Positions 15,861 through 25,718 are shown, counted from the stretch's first letter. The stretch is 64,000 nucleotides of DNA from Methylocella sp. (GCA_037200525.1 JBBCGG010000001.1:3340501-3404500); one strand, 5' to 3'. The notes: generated by a model from the letters alone, not told the origin. Numbers and translations are program-made.

Positions 15861-18779
15861 TTATCTCGCGTTAAACGCCGTAATTTTCATCGGCTCCGCG
15901 CGACGGTGGCGTCGAATCGAGGCGGCAGCACTGTCCTGTCTGAGCGCAGCGAGGAATTGATCGGCTCGCATCAGGTCGGCGGTCTGAAAGCCCTCGGTGA
16001 ATCGTTGACGGACGCCCCCCAGAAGGTCAGCCGCGGCGGCTGTCTTGCCCTGCTTTGACCAGAGCCGCGCGAGCCCCATGGCCGACCGCAGCTCCAGGCT
16101 GAGGGCCGATTGGGCCTTGGCCTGCTGCAGGGACTGCTGGAACGCCCGCTCGGCCGACGCAGGGTCATCAGGGGTGACGCTAAGCCATATGTCACCGCGG
16201 ACCCTCAAAAGCTCAGGCAGGCCCGAGGGCTCGGCAAGGGTCTCGCTGCGGGCCACCGCGCCGTCGATCACAGATGCCGCCTCATCGACCTCGCCGGACT
16301 GCAGCAAACCTTCCGCCAACGCCCGATGGAAAGCCGCCGCCAGGGTGTGATGCTGGACCGCCTGCATGTCCCCCAGGGCGCGGCGTAGGATCGACGCTCC
16401 AACGGCCGGCTCGCCACGCGCAATAGCCAGTTCGCCGGTCAAGGCCCGGCCGATCGTCTGATAGGGAACGAGAGCATGTCGCGTGGCATGCGCAATAATT
16501 CGTTCGATGAGCTGCTGCGCCTCATTAAGGTCCGATCGCTGGAGGAACACGCTGGCGGCGTAGATCATTGAGATGCAGAGACCGACCGGGTGATTGCGCT
16601 CGAGGGCTTCATCGATCGCCAGGCGCGCGGTCTTGACGGCAGTATCCGAGAAGCCGCTAAGCCAGAGGCATCCGGCGAGCGCTCCGAGCGCGCGAATTCT
16701 GTGGTCGTACCCAAAGAAGGCGACCTGCCTGGCGCCCGCTTCCTTAGCTTTCGTTAAGCCGCGTTCGCAGTGCCGCCGAGCGGCCATTTGGTCTCCAATC
16801 AAGTGGTAGGCGGCGCCTAACGCCGACTCTCCCGTGGCGATCATGCTAGGCGAGCCGATCGTCTGGGTGATTGTGATGTTGCGTTGGGCAACCGCGAGAG
16901 CGCCCCGGATATCGCCGATGCGGGTTAGGAAGATACCCAGACCAACCAGGAGGTGCATCTGATACTCTTGGTCGCCCAGCGCCTCGGCCAAGCTCAGCGC
17001 GTCGTCGATGGACCTCCGGACTTCGTCGCTGTTGTCTAGCGTGAACATCGAAGAGGCGGCCAAGGTCGACTGCAACGCCAAGCGCGTCGCGTCGTCGCCG
17101 GCGCTCTTCTCCAGCGCCGCCAGGCCTTGTTCGCACCACCGCCTGGATTCGACGAACAAGGAATGCTGAAAGAACAATGGCGCAGACGCCGCGGCCAGCC
17201 GTACGCCGATCGCCGTTTCACCGACGCTGGAAAAGCTCCATTCCAGAGCCGCACGTATCCCGCCCAAGTATGGTCCGGCCGCCGCTACGTCTTCAATGGT
17301 GATTGCAACCCTCTTGCCTGCGCGGCTCGAAAGATATTGTGCGTAGTACAGCGCATGTTGTTTGGAGACCGCGTTCACCTCGGCGGTTTGTGCGAGCTTT
17401 TCGGCCGCGAAGGCCAGCGTTGAGTCGAGCAGCCGATGGTGTCCGATTCCGTCGATCGGCGCGACCCAGATGAGCGACTTATCGGTCAAGCTGGTGATCG
17501 CGTCCGCGACCTCCATCGCCTCAGTTTGATCGTCGGCTGCCACGGCCTGCGCCGCCTCGAGCGTGAACACGCCAACGAAGATCGAGAGGCGTGCGAGCAC
17601 GAGCCGGTCTCGGGCGGACAAGAGATTAAAGCTCCAGTCCAGCATTGCCGTTAGGGTTTGATGGCGGGGCGGAGCGCTCCGGCGACCCTGCCAAAGAAGC
17701 TTGAATCGGTTGTTCAGTAGGTCTGCCGTGGCCTGGAGCCCATAGGCGCCGACCCGGCTGGCGGCTAGTTCGATCGCGAACGCGATGCCGTCCAACCGGT
17801 TGCAGATGCCGGCCACAATCGGCGCGTCGGCGTCGGTCAGTTCAGTTGTGTAGCCGGCCGCAAAAGCGCGTTCCATGAAAAGCTGTACGGCTGAGGTCGC
17901 CTGGGCTTCGGCGGCGGTCAGCTGTTCGCCGGGGGGCGGATAATCCAGAGGCGCCAGGAAGTGGACGTGTTCGCCTTCCACCCGTAGCGCTTCGCGGCTC
18001 GTCGTCATAATGTACGCAAGCGGCGCTTCATTGTAGAGCCGCTCCGCCAACAGGGCAGCGGCGTTGATGACGTGCTCGCAGTTGTCAAGGATCAGCAAAA
18101 CCCGACGGTCGGCCAGGAAGGCCAGAAGACTCGGGAGCGGGTCCTGCGTTTGCAAAAAGACGCCGAGGACCGCGGCGACCGCGCTCGGGACCTGGGCCGG
18201 GTCGGCGACGGCGCTGAGATCCACGAAGTAGACGTCGTCGCCGAAGGCATCGAGCATGGCGTGACCGACAGAGACGGCCACGGTGGTCTTGCCCATCCCC
18301 CCTGGCCCCACCACGCTGACGAAGCGCCGCGACACCAGCAGCGTCGACAAGGCTTTAACGGCGGCGTCTCGCCCAACCAAGCGCGCCAGTCGCGCCGGGA
18401 GCCTATGATCCGCTGCGCCTTGGGGGTGGCGGAGCGCGGCCGGCTCAAGCGGCTCAGCGAGCGAGCGGGTCACTGACGCAACGAAGCAATAGCCTCGCCC
18501 GGTCACAGTCGTGATGTATCGAACCCCGTTCCGCCCATCGCCCAAGTCTTTGCGGAGACCCGCAATGGTCACCCTAAGGCTACCCTCGGTCACCACGACA
18601 TTGGGCCACGCGCGCTTCAACAACTCGCGCCGGCCGACCACTTCACCCTCGGACTCGGTCAGTGCAATGAGCACGTCGAGCGCTCGGCTGCCGACCTTGA
18701 CGGTGTCACCGTCCTTCAGCAGAAGGCGGCGCGCCGGCATCAGGCTGTAGGGTCCGAACGAGATGACGCTTTCAGCCAC
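15861..18779 (-). CDS. Winged-helix / AAA-type ATPase / TPR transcriptional regulator
   Basis: 972 residues. Residues 5-100 form an OmpR-type winged-helix DNA-binding domain (V-G-S-R-A-L-D-V-L-I-A-L, G-S-L-R-V-T-I-A-G-L-R-K-D-L-G, I-T-T-V-T-G-R-G-Y-C-F). Residues 130-430 hold a STAND-like ATPase with P-loop G-P-G-G-M-G-K-T-T (158-166) and Walker B R-V-L-L-I-L-D-N-C-E-H-V. The C-terminal half is helical TPR-like repeats. Such proteins, common in Hyphomicrobiales, act as cytoplasmic signal-dependent transcription activators. The start is a GTG. Neither neighbour is an obvious target: IS copy 1 lies downstream and a gene-poor region upstream. Confidence 0.85.
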   Translation of the reverse strand: MAESVISFGPYSLMPARRLLLKDGDTVKVGSRALDVLIALTESEGEVVGRRELLKRAWPNVVVTEGSLRVTIAGLRKDLGDGRNGVRYITTVTGRGYCFVASVTRSLAEPLEPAALRHPQGAADHRLPARLARLVGRDAAVKALSTLLVSRRFVSVVGPGGMGKTTVAVSVGHAMLDAFGDDVYFVDLSAVADPAQVPSAVAAVLGVFLQTQDPLPSLLAFLADRRVLLILDNCEHVINAAALLAERLYNEAPLAYIMTTSREALRVEGEHVHFLAPLDYPPPGEQLTAAEAQATSAVQLFMERAFAAGYTTELTDADAPIVAGICNRLDGIAFAIELAASRVGAYGLQATADLLNNRFKLLWQGRRSAPPRHQTLTAMLDWSFNLLSARDRLVLARLSIFVGVFTLEAAQAVAADDQTEAMEVADAITSLTDKSLIWVAPIDGIGHHRLLDSTLAFAAEKLAQTAEVNAVSKQHALYYAQYLSSRAGKRVAITIEDVAAAGPYLGGIRAALEWSFSSVGETAIGVRLAAASAPLFFQHSLFVESRRWCEQGLAALEKSAGDDATRLALQSTLAASSMFTLDNSDEVRRSIDDALSLAEALGDQEYQMHLLVGLGIFLTRIGDIRGALAVAQRNITITQTIGSPSMIATGESALGAAYHLIGDQMAARRHCERGLTKAKEAGARQVAFFGYDHRIRALGALAGCLWLSGFSDTAVKTARLAIDEALERNHPVGLCISMIYAASVFLQRSDLNEAQQLIERIIAHATRHALVPYQTIGRALTGELAIARGEPAVGASILRRALGDMQAVQHHTLAAAFHRALAEGLLQSGEVDEAASVIDGAVARSETLAEPSGLPELLRVRGDIWLSVTPDDPASAERAFQQSLQQAKAQSALSLELRSAMGLARLWSKQGKTAAAADLLGGVRQRFTEGFQTADLMRADQFLAALRQDSAAASIRRHRRAEPMKITAFNAR

Positions 18780-19524
18780 GGTGGAGCATCAACTTAAGAG
18801 CGATCGACAAACGCCGCAGCTTCAAACTCACAGACCTGCTTGAGGGGGTTGATTCGCTTCCACTAGAGCCTCCCCTCCAGATTACCGTTCCGTACTTCTG
18901 ATCACGCGGTCGGAGCCCTCGCGCTTTTCGCCCACCCGCGCGGCTTGTCCCCGTATCCGGCTTTGCTGACAACGTAACGCGATAGAACGTTTTCACAGCG
19001 AGATCGACGCCAGTCTGCGCCTTCCCGGCATCCCGCACATCGTGCGCAGCCGCCGCGTGCGAAGAAGGACAAGCCTTGGCGAGATTGGTGAGGCGAGGGG
19101 TGGGCGCGCTGGCGGCACGACATCCCCTGTAACGGGCCGCTTCGGCAATCAAGCGCCGAAGTCTGCTAGCCGCGCCATTGATGATACGCGTCTCCTTTGC
19201 ACTCACTCAGGCATGGATTTGTCACCCTTAGACGCTCTAAAATACATCGCCTGAAATCGGCAAGAAGGCACATTGCCGCAATAGATGCATCGTTGTGACC
19301 GAAAATGGCGGTACAGCTTCGATGACAGCCATCGCGTCGCCGGGGTGCTGCAGCGCGTTGGAACGACGTCTACATGACGTTCCGGTCAACCTTGGTCAAC
19401 CTTGGTCAGCCTCGTCTCCTTTTCGCCGGCCTTCTTGCGCTTTGCTACGATAGGCTCTCGCATCGGCCGCCGCTCAATCGGCGCGGTTTAGCCGCCAGCC
19501 GAGGTCCGCCGCTCAGCCCTCCTA
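18780..19524. other. Intergenic, no convincing gene; decamer repeat
   Basis: About 745 bases upstream of the large regulator. A minus-strand open frame (18772-19206) has no protein-like composition. At 19384-19412 the decamer GGTCAACCTT is repeated nearly three times in tandem; such repeats could be a regulator-binding site or simple slippage. Confidence 0.4.
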
Positions 19525-19539
19525 GGCAGTAGTGACGAA

Positions 19540-20034
19540 TTACCTGAGCATGATAGCAATAGCGGCGAGCAATACGAAGCCTCGGTAGTTTGCGAGGAGC
19601 TTGTCGTATCGGGTTGCGACGCGCCGGAACTGCTTCAGTTTATTGAAGAAACGCTCGACGAGATTGCGCTCCTTGTAGAGCGCCTTGTCGTAGGGGAGCG
19701 GCGCGCGGCGATTGGATTTTGATGGGATCACCGGCTCAGCCTCACGCATAAGAACAGCCTTGCGCAAGTGATTGGCGTCATAACCTTTATCGGCGATGAT
19801 CGCATCGGCCGCAAAGCCTTCGATCAGGGCGTGCGCTTTTGTGATGTCGTTGCGCTGCCCAGGTCCGAGAAGGAGCCGAACGGGGTTGCCGAGTGCGTCT
19901 GTCGCGGCGTGGATTTTGGTGCTCAAACCACCGCGAGAGCGGCCCAGGCCTTGGGCATCCGCCCCCCTTTGGCGATCCTTGCGCCGGCCGCGTGCTGATG
20001 GGCGCGCACGATTGTTGAGTCGATCATCAGCCAT
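19540..20034 (-). CDS. IS427-type transposase, second frame (copy 2)
   Basis: 164-residue open frame holding the C-terminal DDE part (I-I-A-D-K-G-Y-D and N-L-V-E-R-F-F-N-K-L-K). It is identical in translation to copy 3. It is probably expressed only as a frameshift fusion. Confidence 0.88.
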   Translation of the reverse strand: MADDRLNNRARPSARGRRKDRQRGADAQGLGRSRGGLSTKIHAATDALGNPVRLLLGPGQRNDITKAHALIEGFAADAIIADKGYDANHLRKAVLMREAEPVIPSKSNRRAPLPYDKALYKERNLVERFFNKLKQFRRVATRYDKLLANYRGFVLLAAIAIMLR

Positions 20035-20306
20035 TCGAGATCGGCCTCGGCGGTGAATGCCTCAAGAAATCCGTCCAAGGCGCCGCGCTCGATCCAGCGA
20101 TAGTAGCGGCGTTTCACCGCCTGATGGTCGCCGAAGCGTTCGGGCAGATCGCGCCAGCGGCCGCCCGAGCGGGCCATCCATAACAGCGCGTCGACGAAGC
20201 GTCGATTGTCGCAGCGCGGCCCGCGCTGGCCGGCTCTTCCGCCTGGCACAAGATCACAAAGCCGCTCCCATTGATCGTCTCGCAGCGCATCGACATCCCG
20301 AATCAT
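19923..20306 (-). CDS. IS427-type transposase, first frame (copy 2)
   Basis: 128-residue N-terminal transposase half, like copy 1 apart from D-to-G near residue 87 (A-L-D-G-F-L). It overlaps the second frame at the G-run slippage site. The same inverted-repeat hairpin precedes the ATG. Confidence 0.9.
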   Translation of the reverse strand: MIRDVDALRDDQWERLCDLVPGGRAGQRGPRCDNRRFVDALLWMARSGGRWRDLPERFGDHQAVKRRYYRWIERGALDGFLEAFTAEADLEWLMIDSTIVRAHQHAAGARIAKGGRMPKAWAALAVV

Positions 20307-20433
20307 CAAGGCTGATCTCCAAAAATCAGCCTTGAATCATGGAAAGATCCTCGCGAGAATCCCCCAAACGCCGAATTCGTCACCACGGCCTAGGTCTACC
20401 GAAGACATTGAGGACCGGCTCGATGCCTGTCGC

Positions 20434-20736
20434 TTATGGATTGGGGGGCTTGAACTCCTGAATCACTTCATACATGCCGGGATCAAATCGGGCGATAGAA
20501 AGCGCCGCTTCGAGAAACGAGCGCGGAGCCGGGTCCCGGCGCATGGCCTCGTAATCAGCGAGGCTGCTCCACCGTGCGTACATAGTGACCTTGGAGCCGT
20601 CCGTGCTTCGGTAAAGTGTCGAAGAGACGAAGCCCGTCGCCTTGCTGACGATCTCTTCCGTAACCTGGGTCAATATGTCGACAAGCCGCTGCTGATTGGT
20701 GGGATCGACATGGAAAACGTTGATGAAGACGATCAT
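20434..20736 (-). CDS. Antibiotic biosynthesis monooxygenase (ABM) domain protein
   Basis: A 100-residue protein of the dimeric alpha/beta-barrel ABM fold: M-I-V-F-I-N-V-F-H-V-D, then F-V-S-S-T-L-Y-R-S-T-D-G and Y-A-R-W-S-S-L-A-D-Y-E-A-M. Family members are small cofactor-free oxygenases or quinol/heme-related enzymes. The ATG at 20736 is preceded by AGGA. It lies just inside IS copy 2, near an alpha/beta hydrolase on the same strand but over 500 bases away, so co-transcription is uncertain. Confidence 0.75.
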   Translation of the reverse strand: MIVFINVFHVDPTNQQRLVDILTQVTEEIVSKATGFVSSTLYRSTDGSKVTMYARWSSLADYEAMRRDPAPRSFLEAALSIARFDPGMYEVIQEFKPPNP

Positions 20737-21273
20737 TGTCAATCCTAAGACTTTTAAGCAAAGACTGCGGGAGGCCTGACTTGACCGCGACGCCGGCGCG
20801 AGCCGCTTCGAGCGCGAACTGGCGCGAAACTGCACAGCGGCCTCCGAACTAGCGTCGCCACGCCGCCGCGCAGGAGACATTCGCAAAGCGCGGTCAAGGG
20901 TTGAGCGCACATTTTTCCTCGATCCCGATTGCTGCAGTTTTCATAAGGACTGGTTCCGACGATCAATTGGCCAGGTCATCAGCGCCGAGGAGCGCTCTTA
21001 GCCATTTCACCATACGACGCGGCTCGACATGAGGCGAGTGGGCGAAACGTCGATTCAACCCTGCAGCGGGTCTCGCTCACACCAATTTGCGATGGGTAAC
21101 GCACCGTAAAGCTCGGGAACATGACCGCGGGTGAGTGTAACGTAGACCGGCTCCGGCCACGAGCGTACGACCAGTCCGCAGGTCATTGCGAAGATCTTGT
21201 TTCTGCTGGATGGCGCGAGCGAAGCTGCGCCGGACGACGGCCGGGTTCGGACCTCCCGTCATCCGGCCCGGGA

Positions 21274-22029
21274 TCACTGCCCCTTGGCGGCCTCTTCAAT
21301 GAGCGCAGCGACATCTTTGGGATGCGATACCGGAGACGCATGGCTCGACTGCAGCGTAACGGTCGTGGCTTTCATGCGATCGGCGAAGAAGGCTTCGGCC
21401 TGCGGCGGAATCATAAGATCGTTGGCCGAAATCGCGTAGTAGGTCGGCTTCAGATGCCAGGCGGCGACGGTGGCCTCGGCTCCGAAGGCGGCGCCGCTGA
21501 TCGGCCGCTGCTTCTTGGCCAATTCGGCTCCTTCCGCGACCGCCGCGTCGCCGACGAAGACATGCGGGTAGACGGCGGGGTCAATGGACAGGAAGCCCTT
21601 GGCGTCCGGATGGACCGCTTTCAGACCTTCCGTCGGCGGTCCGTTGGCCGAAAGCGTTTGGACGCTTTCGCCCTTGTCCGGCGCGAAGGCCGCAACGTAG
21701 ACAAGCGCCTTGACCTTGGGGCTGTCCCCGGTCTCTCCGATCACAACGCCACCCCAAGAATGACCGACCAAGACAGTTGCTCCCTTCTGGGCCCTCAGCG
21801 CCTTGCGAGTCGCGGCGACATCGGCATCGAGCGAAGTCATCGGAATATCGACTTCAGTGACCTTGAAGCCTTTTTTGCGTAGCAAATGGGCCACCTTGTC
21901 CCAGCTGGACTTGTCGGTAAAGGCGCCGGGCACGAGCACCACATTATGGGCGGTCGCGGCGGACGCGACGATGGGAGTTCCCATCGCCAAAACGGCGGCA
22001 AGGGCTGCGCCGACAGTAAGCATTTTCAT
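21274..22029 (-). CDS. Exported alpha/beta hydrolase
   Basis: 251 residues with a Sec signal peptide (M-K-M-L-T-V-G-A-A-L-A-A-V-L-A-M, cleavage near A-S-A-A). The mature part is a salicylate-esterase/MeT-esterase-like alpha/beta hydrolase: oxyanion region V-L-V-P-G-A-F, nucleophile S91 in V-G-H-S-W-G-G, and a C-terminal S-S-H-A-S-P-V-S-H-P with the catalytic His. The ATG at 22029 has GAGAGGA upstream. A periplasmic esterase or lactonase role is likely; the substrate is unknown. Confidence 0.87.
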   Translation of the reverse strand: MKMLTVGAALAAVLAMGTPIVASAATAHNVVLVPGAFTDKSSWDKVAHLLRKKGFKVTEVDIPMTSLDADVAATRKALRAQKGATVLVGHSWGGVVIGETGDSPKVKALVYVAAFAPDKGESVQTLSANGPPTEGLKAVHPDAKGFLSIDPAVYPHVFVGDAAVAEGAELAKKQRPISGAAFGAEATVAAWHLKPTYYAISANDLMIPPQAEAFFADRMKATTVTLQSSHASPVSHPKDVAALIEEAAKGQ

Positions 22030-22643
22030 CGGATTGTCCTCTCAACATAGCGAGCAAACCGCAAGATCGGAACATTTCCGATCAAAGCAACTTGAAGCAG
22101 AAAAGCGATTGCGGTTCTTTCAGAAGGTGCGCATTTCCATGTGGTTACACGCTCTGAACGGCGGGTTGATATGTTCAGTGGGGCAATTATTGGCCATGAT
22201 CGAACTACTAGGCATCTCGCTAGAAGCGATCGCGTAGGTCTCACGTGTCGAAGCGATAGCCTCCCCTGCCCTTAGATCGATATCCCCGGCTAAGTTCCTT
22301 GGTTATCCATATTCGGGATTTCGGAAGTTGAATGTTATCCGTCGTTAGGCAGTGTTAGGAGGCGCTGGGTGGCGAAGGGCGCGAGCGAACGGATTAGCCC
22401 GCCGAAGAATGATCCGGCGAGGGGAGCCGCGCGAACCCTTCTAAATTTTTCCACCGCTGAGCTATTTCAAGAACAGCGAATGACGGCGGCGTTCGCGCCG
22501 CTGTTCGCGAATTGGGCGTAGACCCAAAGCGCACCGCTCGCGAGACAGGGCTCGATGACAATCAATCCGTTTCGCTGACGGCAGCGCGCGTCGAGCCGGC
22601 GCGTCAATTGGTCCGAGACATCGCTGAGAATGGGTCATTCGTC
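22030..22643. other. Intergenic, nothing recognised
   Basis: About 610 bases between two minus-strand genes. No frame longer than about 70 codons has protein-like content. AT-richer stretches around 22440-22460 may include the hydrolase promoter. Confidence 0.4.
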
Positions 22644-23969
22644 CTAAACGCGGAGGTTTGGCTCGGCGCCCCGATCATTTGGAACATGCGAGACCTCCGT
22701 CAGGATCCGCAGGATTTCGGAGCGGGTGTCGATGCTGCCGAATTCCTTAGCCATGGCCAAGGCCCGCGCGCGATAGTTCGGCTTGTCCAGTACCGCCCGG
22801 ATCGCCTCGCGTAAGGCTTCTGACGTTGGCTCATTGGTCGCGAGATTAATGCCTACCCCGGACCAAGCGACGCGGACGTTCACGTCAATTTTGTCTTCGG
22901 TCAGCCCGGCGGTGACAAGGGGAACGCCAAAGCTCAGAGCCTGATTGACGCTGCCATAACCGCCGTTCGTTACAAATACATCAACCTTAGGCAGGATCCA
23001 TTCGAACGGCAAATAGCTGGCCAAGCGTGCGTTGCTCGGGATAGGACCGGGGATGGCGTCGATGGGACGGCCGCCAGCGGTGATGACCACGAGCACATCA
23101 GGCTCATTCGCGAGCGCCGCAAGCGTTGGGGCCACCAATTGGTTAAAATTGTGATTTGAGAGGGTCCCCTGAGTTACGAGAACAACCTTGCGCGAGCCAT
23201 CTAGCTCCTTTGCCCAGGGTGGCGGCGGGGCCTGATTTGGGATGATCGGCAGAGCCCCCACGAAATGCACGGAGGCTGGCAAATTCCGCCGTGGAAATTC
23301 AAAGCTCGGAACCGTCATTTGCAAATAGGCGTCCGGAAGAGCGACCATTGCATCGAAAAAATTCATCGGCAGTGGTTGGACGCCCAGGTCCGCCAGACAT
23401 TTATTCAAGTAATGAGCGATCGGATCAAAGACCGCCTTTTCATGCTCATTGTAGACAGCGGCATATTCCTCGCGCTGCACGTCGCTGCTTGCAGGCGGCA
23501 AGCCGCCTAAATGCGGCGCTCCGTCGTCGCGGCGAGAGAGCAGAAGCGATACGCCACAAAAAACGATGGCGGGACGTTCCGAGCGCGGTCCAAGCAGCAT
23601 CGGGAAAGCCCCGAAAAACCCATTGTCGGCGATGATGACGTCGGCTGGAAAGTTTCGCAAAACCTCCCGCAGGCCCGAGTGTTGCGCCCGTATGGGGTCG
23701 ATGAATACGCGCTCCATATAGAAGCGCGACATTTCAGCCCCTGGAGATACGTTCTTAATCTCGGGAAACGCCGCAGCGATGTCGCGTAGATCAAGGTCCG
23801 CCTGCTCCGGAAAGGGCCGAAATTCCGCGCCTACTCCTTCAATGCGGCTGCGCATAACGCTGCTTGATAAGCCTATTACTTCGTGGCCCTCTTTGATCAA
23901 CATATATCCGATGGCGAGCAGTGGATTGAGGTGCCCCATCAGGGGAGTTGAAGCAATGAGAGCTTTCAT
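22644..23969 (-). CDS. GT1-family glycosyltransferase (MGT-like)
   Basis: A 441-residue, complete GT-B enzyme. The N-terminus K-A-L-I-A-S-T-P-L-M-G-H-L-N-P-L-L-A-I-G is typical of macrolide/flavonoid-type transferases, with the catalytic His in G-H-L-N-P. The donor site is L-P-F-E-W-I-L-P-K-V-D-V-F-V, N-G-G-Y-G-S-V-N-Q-A-L and G-V-P-L-V-T-A-G-L-T-E-D-K. It would glycosylate a lipid or small aglycone in the cytoplasm. Two remnants of close paralogues lie at 8.2-8.4 and 29.5-29.8 kb, so this gene family has been duplicated and lost repeatedly. Confidence 0.88.
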   Translation of the reverse strand: MKALIASTPLMGHLNPLLAIGYMLIKEGHEVIGLSSSVMRSRIEGVGAEFRPFPEQADLDLRDIAAAFPEIKNVSPGAEMSRFYMERVFIDPIRAQHSGLREVLRNFPADVIIADNGFFGAFPMLLGPRSERPAIVFCGVSLLLSRRDDGAPHLGGLPPASSDVQREEYAAVYNEHEKAVFDPIAHYLNKCLADLGVQPLPMNFFDAMVALPDAYLQMTVPSFEFPRRNLPASVHFVGALPIIPNQAPPPPWAKELDGSRKVVLVTQGTLSNHNFNQLVAPTLAALANEPDVLVVITAGGRPIDAIPGPIPSNARLASYLPFEWILPKVDVFVTNGGYGSVNQALSFGVPLVTAGLTEDKIDVNVRVAWSGVGINLATNEPTSEALREAIRAVLDKPNYRARALAMAKEFGSIDTRSEILRILTEVSHVPNDRGAEPNLRV

Positions 23970-24366
23970 GCGGTCCTATCACTCCGATTGTTGAAAAATG
24001 CAGCGACCAACATGCCAACGTCCCCATGTCGGCATTATGTTCGCGCGACGCAAAGTTGCTGCATCCGTAATCTTTGGCGCGCTGCTCCGCGCCGGAAACG
24101 GATCCCGTTGCGCCTTCGTCGTAAAGAGTGGGCGCTGTTTCCAGCGCGACGACCCGACAGCTCGCGAGTATGACTTCGGTCATGTCATCCTTCAGGCGGC
24201 GCGGTCACGTTCCTATCGCACCGGCGTGTGCCGAAGGCGTAGCCAAGATTTCAAATAGTGACTATTTGTCCAACGGCGGTTAGACTTGCTTGCCGCCACA
24301 AGTCAATAAACAGACCGCATAGCATGAGCGCTATAAAAGGTCCGATCGCCGCAGGAGCCGCCTAAA

Positions 24367-24735
24367 ATGTCGACGCGCACGCCACAGCAGATTTTTCAGC
24401 ACCACGCCCAATCGCTCGTTGCCGGCGACCTCGAGGGCATCGTGTCCGATTACGGCGACGATGCCGAGTTCATTTCAGCAGGTGGGATCAAGCGGGGCAA
24501 GGCTGGCGTTCGCGAGGCCTTTGCCAGACTGCTCGCCGATCTGCCGAAGGCCAGCTGGGAGCTGCCGACCGAACTCTATGGGGAAGACTCCCTTTTTCTT
24601 GAGTGGAAAGCTTGCTCGGACAAGACCTATGCCGACGACGGCGTCGATACTTTTGTCTTTCGGGACGGTTTCATTCGGCTACAGACCGTGCGCTACACGC
24701 TTAAGAAGGTGCCGCTCGCCGCGTGTCCTGTATAA
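24367..24735 (+). CDS. SnoaL-like (NTF2-fold) protein
   Basis: A 122-residue cone-shaped NTF2-fold protein: Q-I-F-Q-H-H-A-Q-S-L-V-A-G-D-L-E-G-I-V-S-D-Y, then D-A-E-F-I-S-A-G-G-I-K-R-G-K-A-G-V-R-E and a C-terminal T-F-V-F-R-D-G-F-I-R-L-Q-T-V-R-Y. Members are small isomerases, hydrolases or ligand-binding proteins. The ATG follows GGAGCC. It is divergent from the glycosyltransferase, with 400 bases between them. Confidence 0.78.
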   Translation: MSTRTPQQIFQHHAQSLVAGDLEGIVSDYGDDAEFISAGGIKRGKAGVREAFARLLADLPKASWELPTELYGEDSLFLEWKACSDKTYADDGVDTFVFRDGFIRLQTVRYTLKKVPLAACPV

Positions 24736-25145
24736 AGTACAGTCCCGAGCAATAGCGGTGATCGAGCGCTTGGCAATCAAGTCTCGCGCCAGCGTCGGGC
24801 GCTTTTCATTGCGGTGGCGTACCGGTGAGCGACCTGCCAGAGTCGGAACGTTCGCAGAAGCTCGAACGGGACTTCCCAGCGATTGTCTCCAACGCCTCGA
24901 CGCTGCAACGTTGCGTGGGTCGCTCATGGGGAGCCTTCAGAGCGCGCAATGGGCGGGTCGAAAGCCCCCCGGGCCACCCCCAGAGCTGTTCCCCTCATTG
25001 GTCCAACTCCGCAACGCGTGGATATTTCAGAGCAGAACGGATGCAATCTTTTTGGCTGCCCCCAAGGGCTTCCTGCATCCGACGCCACGCGGCTAATCTG
25101 CGCCATCGCGTTTGGGAAGATCACCGGTAGGGGTGCGAGATTGCC
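24736..25145. other. Intergenic, nothing recognised
   Basis: About 410 bases. Several overlapping open frames exist on both strands, as expected by chance at this GC content; none has a recognisable motif. Confidence 0.35.
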
Positions 25146-25232
25146 CGCCAAGTCCACCGCCTCGCAAGAGGCATAAGGGTTTTGCGTTATAGACGCAGAC
25201 TCACGATTCGAGTAGTCCCCGCACGGGTACAG
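25146..25232 (+). repeat. Inverted-duplication segment A (partner 29931-30013)
   Basis: This stretch, from CCGCCTCGCAAG to ACGGGTACAGGCTAACC, recurs in reverse complement at about 29931-30013 with few changes. It marks the left arm of a duplicated block. In the partner the DUF4126 start follows almost at once, whereas here about 550 bases with the formate dehydrogenase remnant intervene. Confidence 0.8.
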
Positions 25233-25321
25233 GCTAACCGTCGCCTGACTGCGTCTGTGGCCGTTGGAGCGGGAGCTTCGGCTGATCTATCCGTAAAAAT
25301 AAACGCCTGAGGAGCCGAGTT

Positions 25322-25718
25322 ATGGCAAAGATTGTTTGCGTGCTTTTCCCCGACGCCAAGTAAAGGGCATCCTACCAGTTAAGCCCGTGACAGCATCCCG
25401 ACCATTTCCCGCTATTCCAGACACCAACGCCTTGGTGGATGCGCTGAAGAGCAGTCAACTCGCCGGCTATGCGGGTGATGTCTGGTATCCGCAGCCTGCG
25501 TCCGCAAGTCATCCTTGGCGCACCATGCCGCACAACGGCATGACGCCACACACGTCCGGCGCAAGTCTCTCCGCACAGACGCGCTATGCCGCCGGTACCG
25601 CGAGATTCTCGAAAGCTTCTTCGCCGGCAAGCCGATTCGCGATGAATACTTGATGGTCGAGGGTGGCAAGTTCGCTGGCAGGGGCGCACATTCATATGCT
25701 CCTGGAGCCAAGCCGTAG
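25322..25718 (+). pseudogene. NAD-dependent formate dehydrogenase, internally deleted
   Basis: The frame opens with [13 protein letters not shown], the exact N-terminus style of NAD-dependent formate dehydrogenases, then stops. After a short junction it resumes with the C-terminal domain: [30 protein letters not shown] and [13 protein letters not shown] further frameshift near 25610 leads into [17 protein letters not shown] and ends A-H-S-Y-A-P-G-A-K-P. The NAD-binding core and catalytic Arg region (roughly 270 residues) are gone. The family match is very clear; the gene is non-functional. Confidence 0.9.

Larger units (their letters stand above)
19525..20390 (-). mobile_element. IS5-family (IS427-type) element, copy 2, 866 bp
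   Basis: Same element as copy 1 but on the minus strand, again in a CTAG site with TA on each side. Its sequence appears identical to copy 3 at 34567-35432 over the full 866 bases where I compared them, and the two are in the same orientation, bracketing about 14.2 kb. Confidence 0.93.

Noticed and set aside
18772-19206. 144-codon minus-strand frame upstream of the regulator
   Set aside because: Arg/Ser-rich, no ribosome site and no motif; treated as non-coding.
19384-19412. Short tandem decamers considered as a CRISPR-like array
   Set aside because: Under three copies, no spacers and no cas genes nearby.
25160-25215. tRNA-like piece with TAGACGCAGACTCA and a GATTCGAGT-like loop
   Set aside because: It resembles parts of a leucine tRNA, but stems do not pair over a full cloverleaf and the inverted copy at 29.9 kb is equally incomplete.
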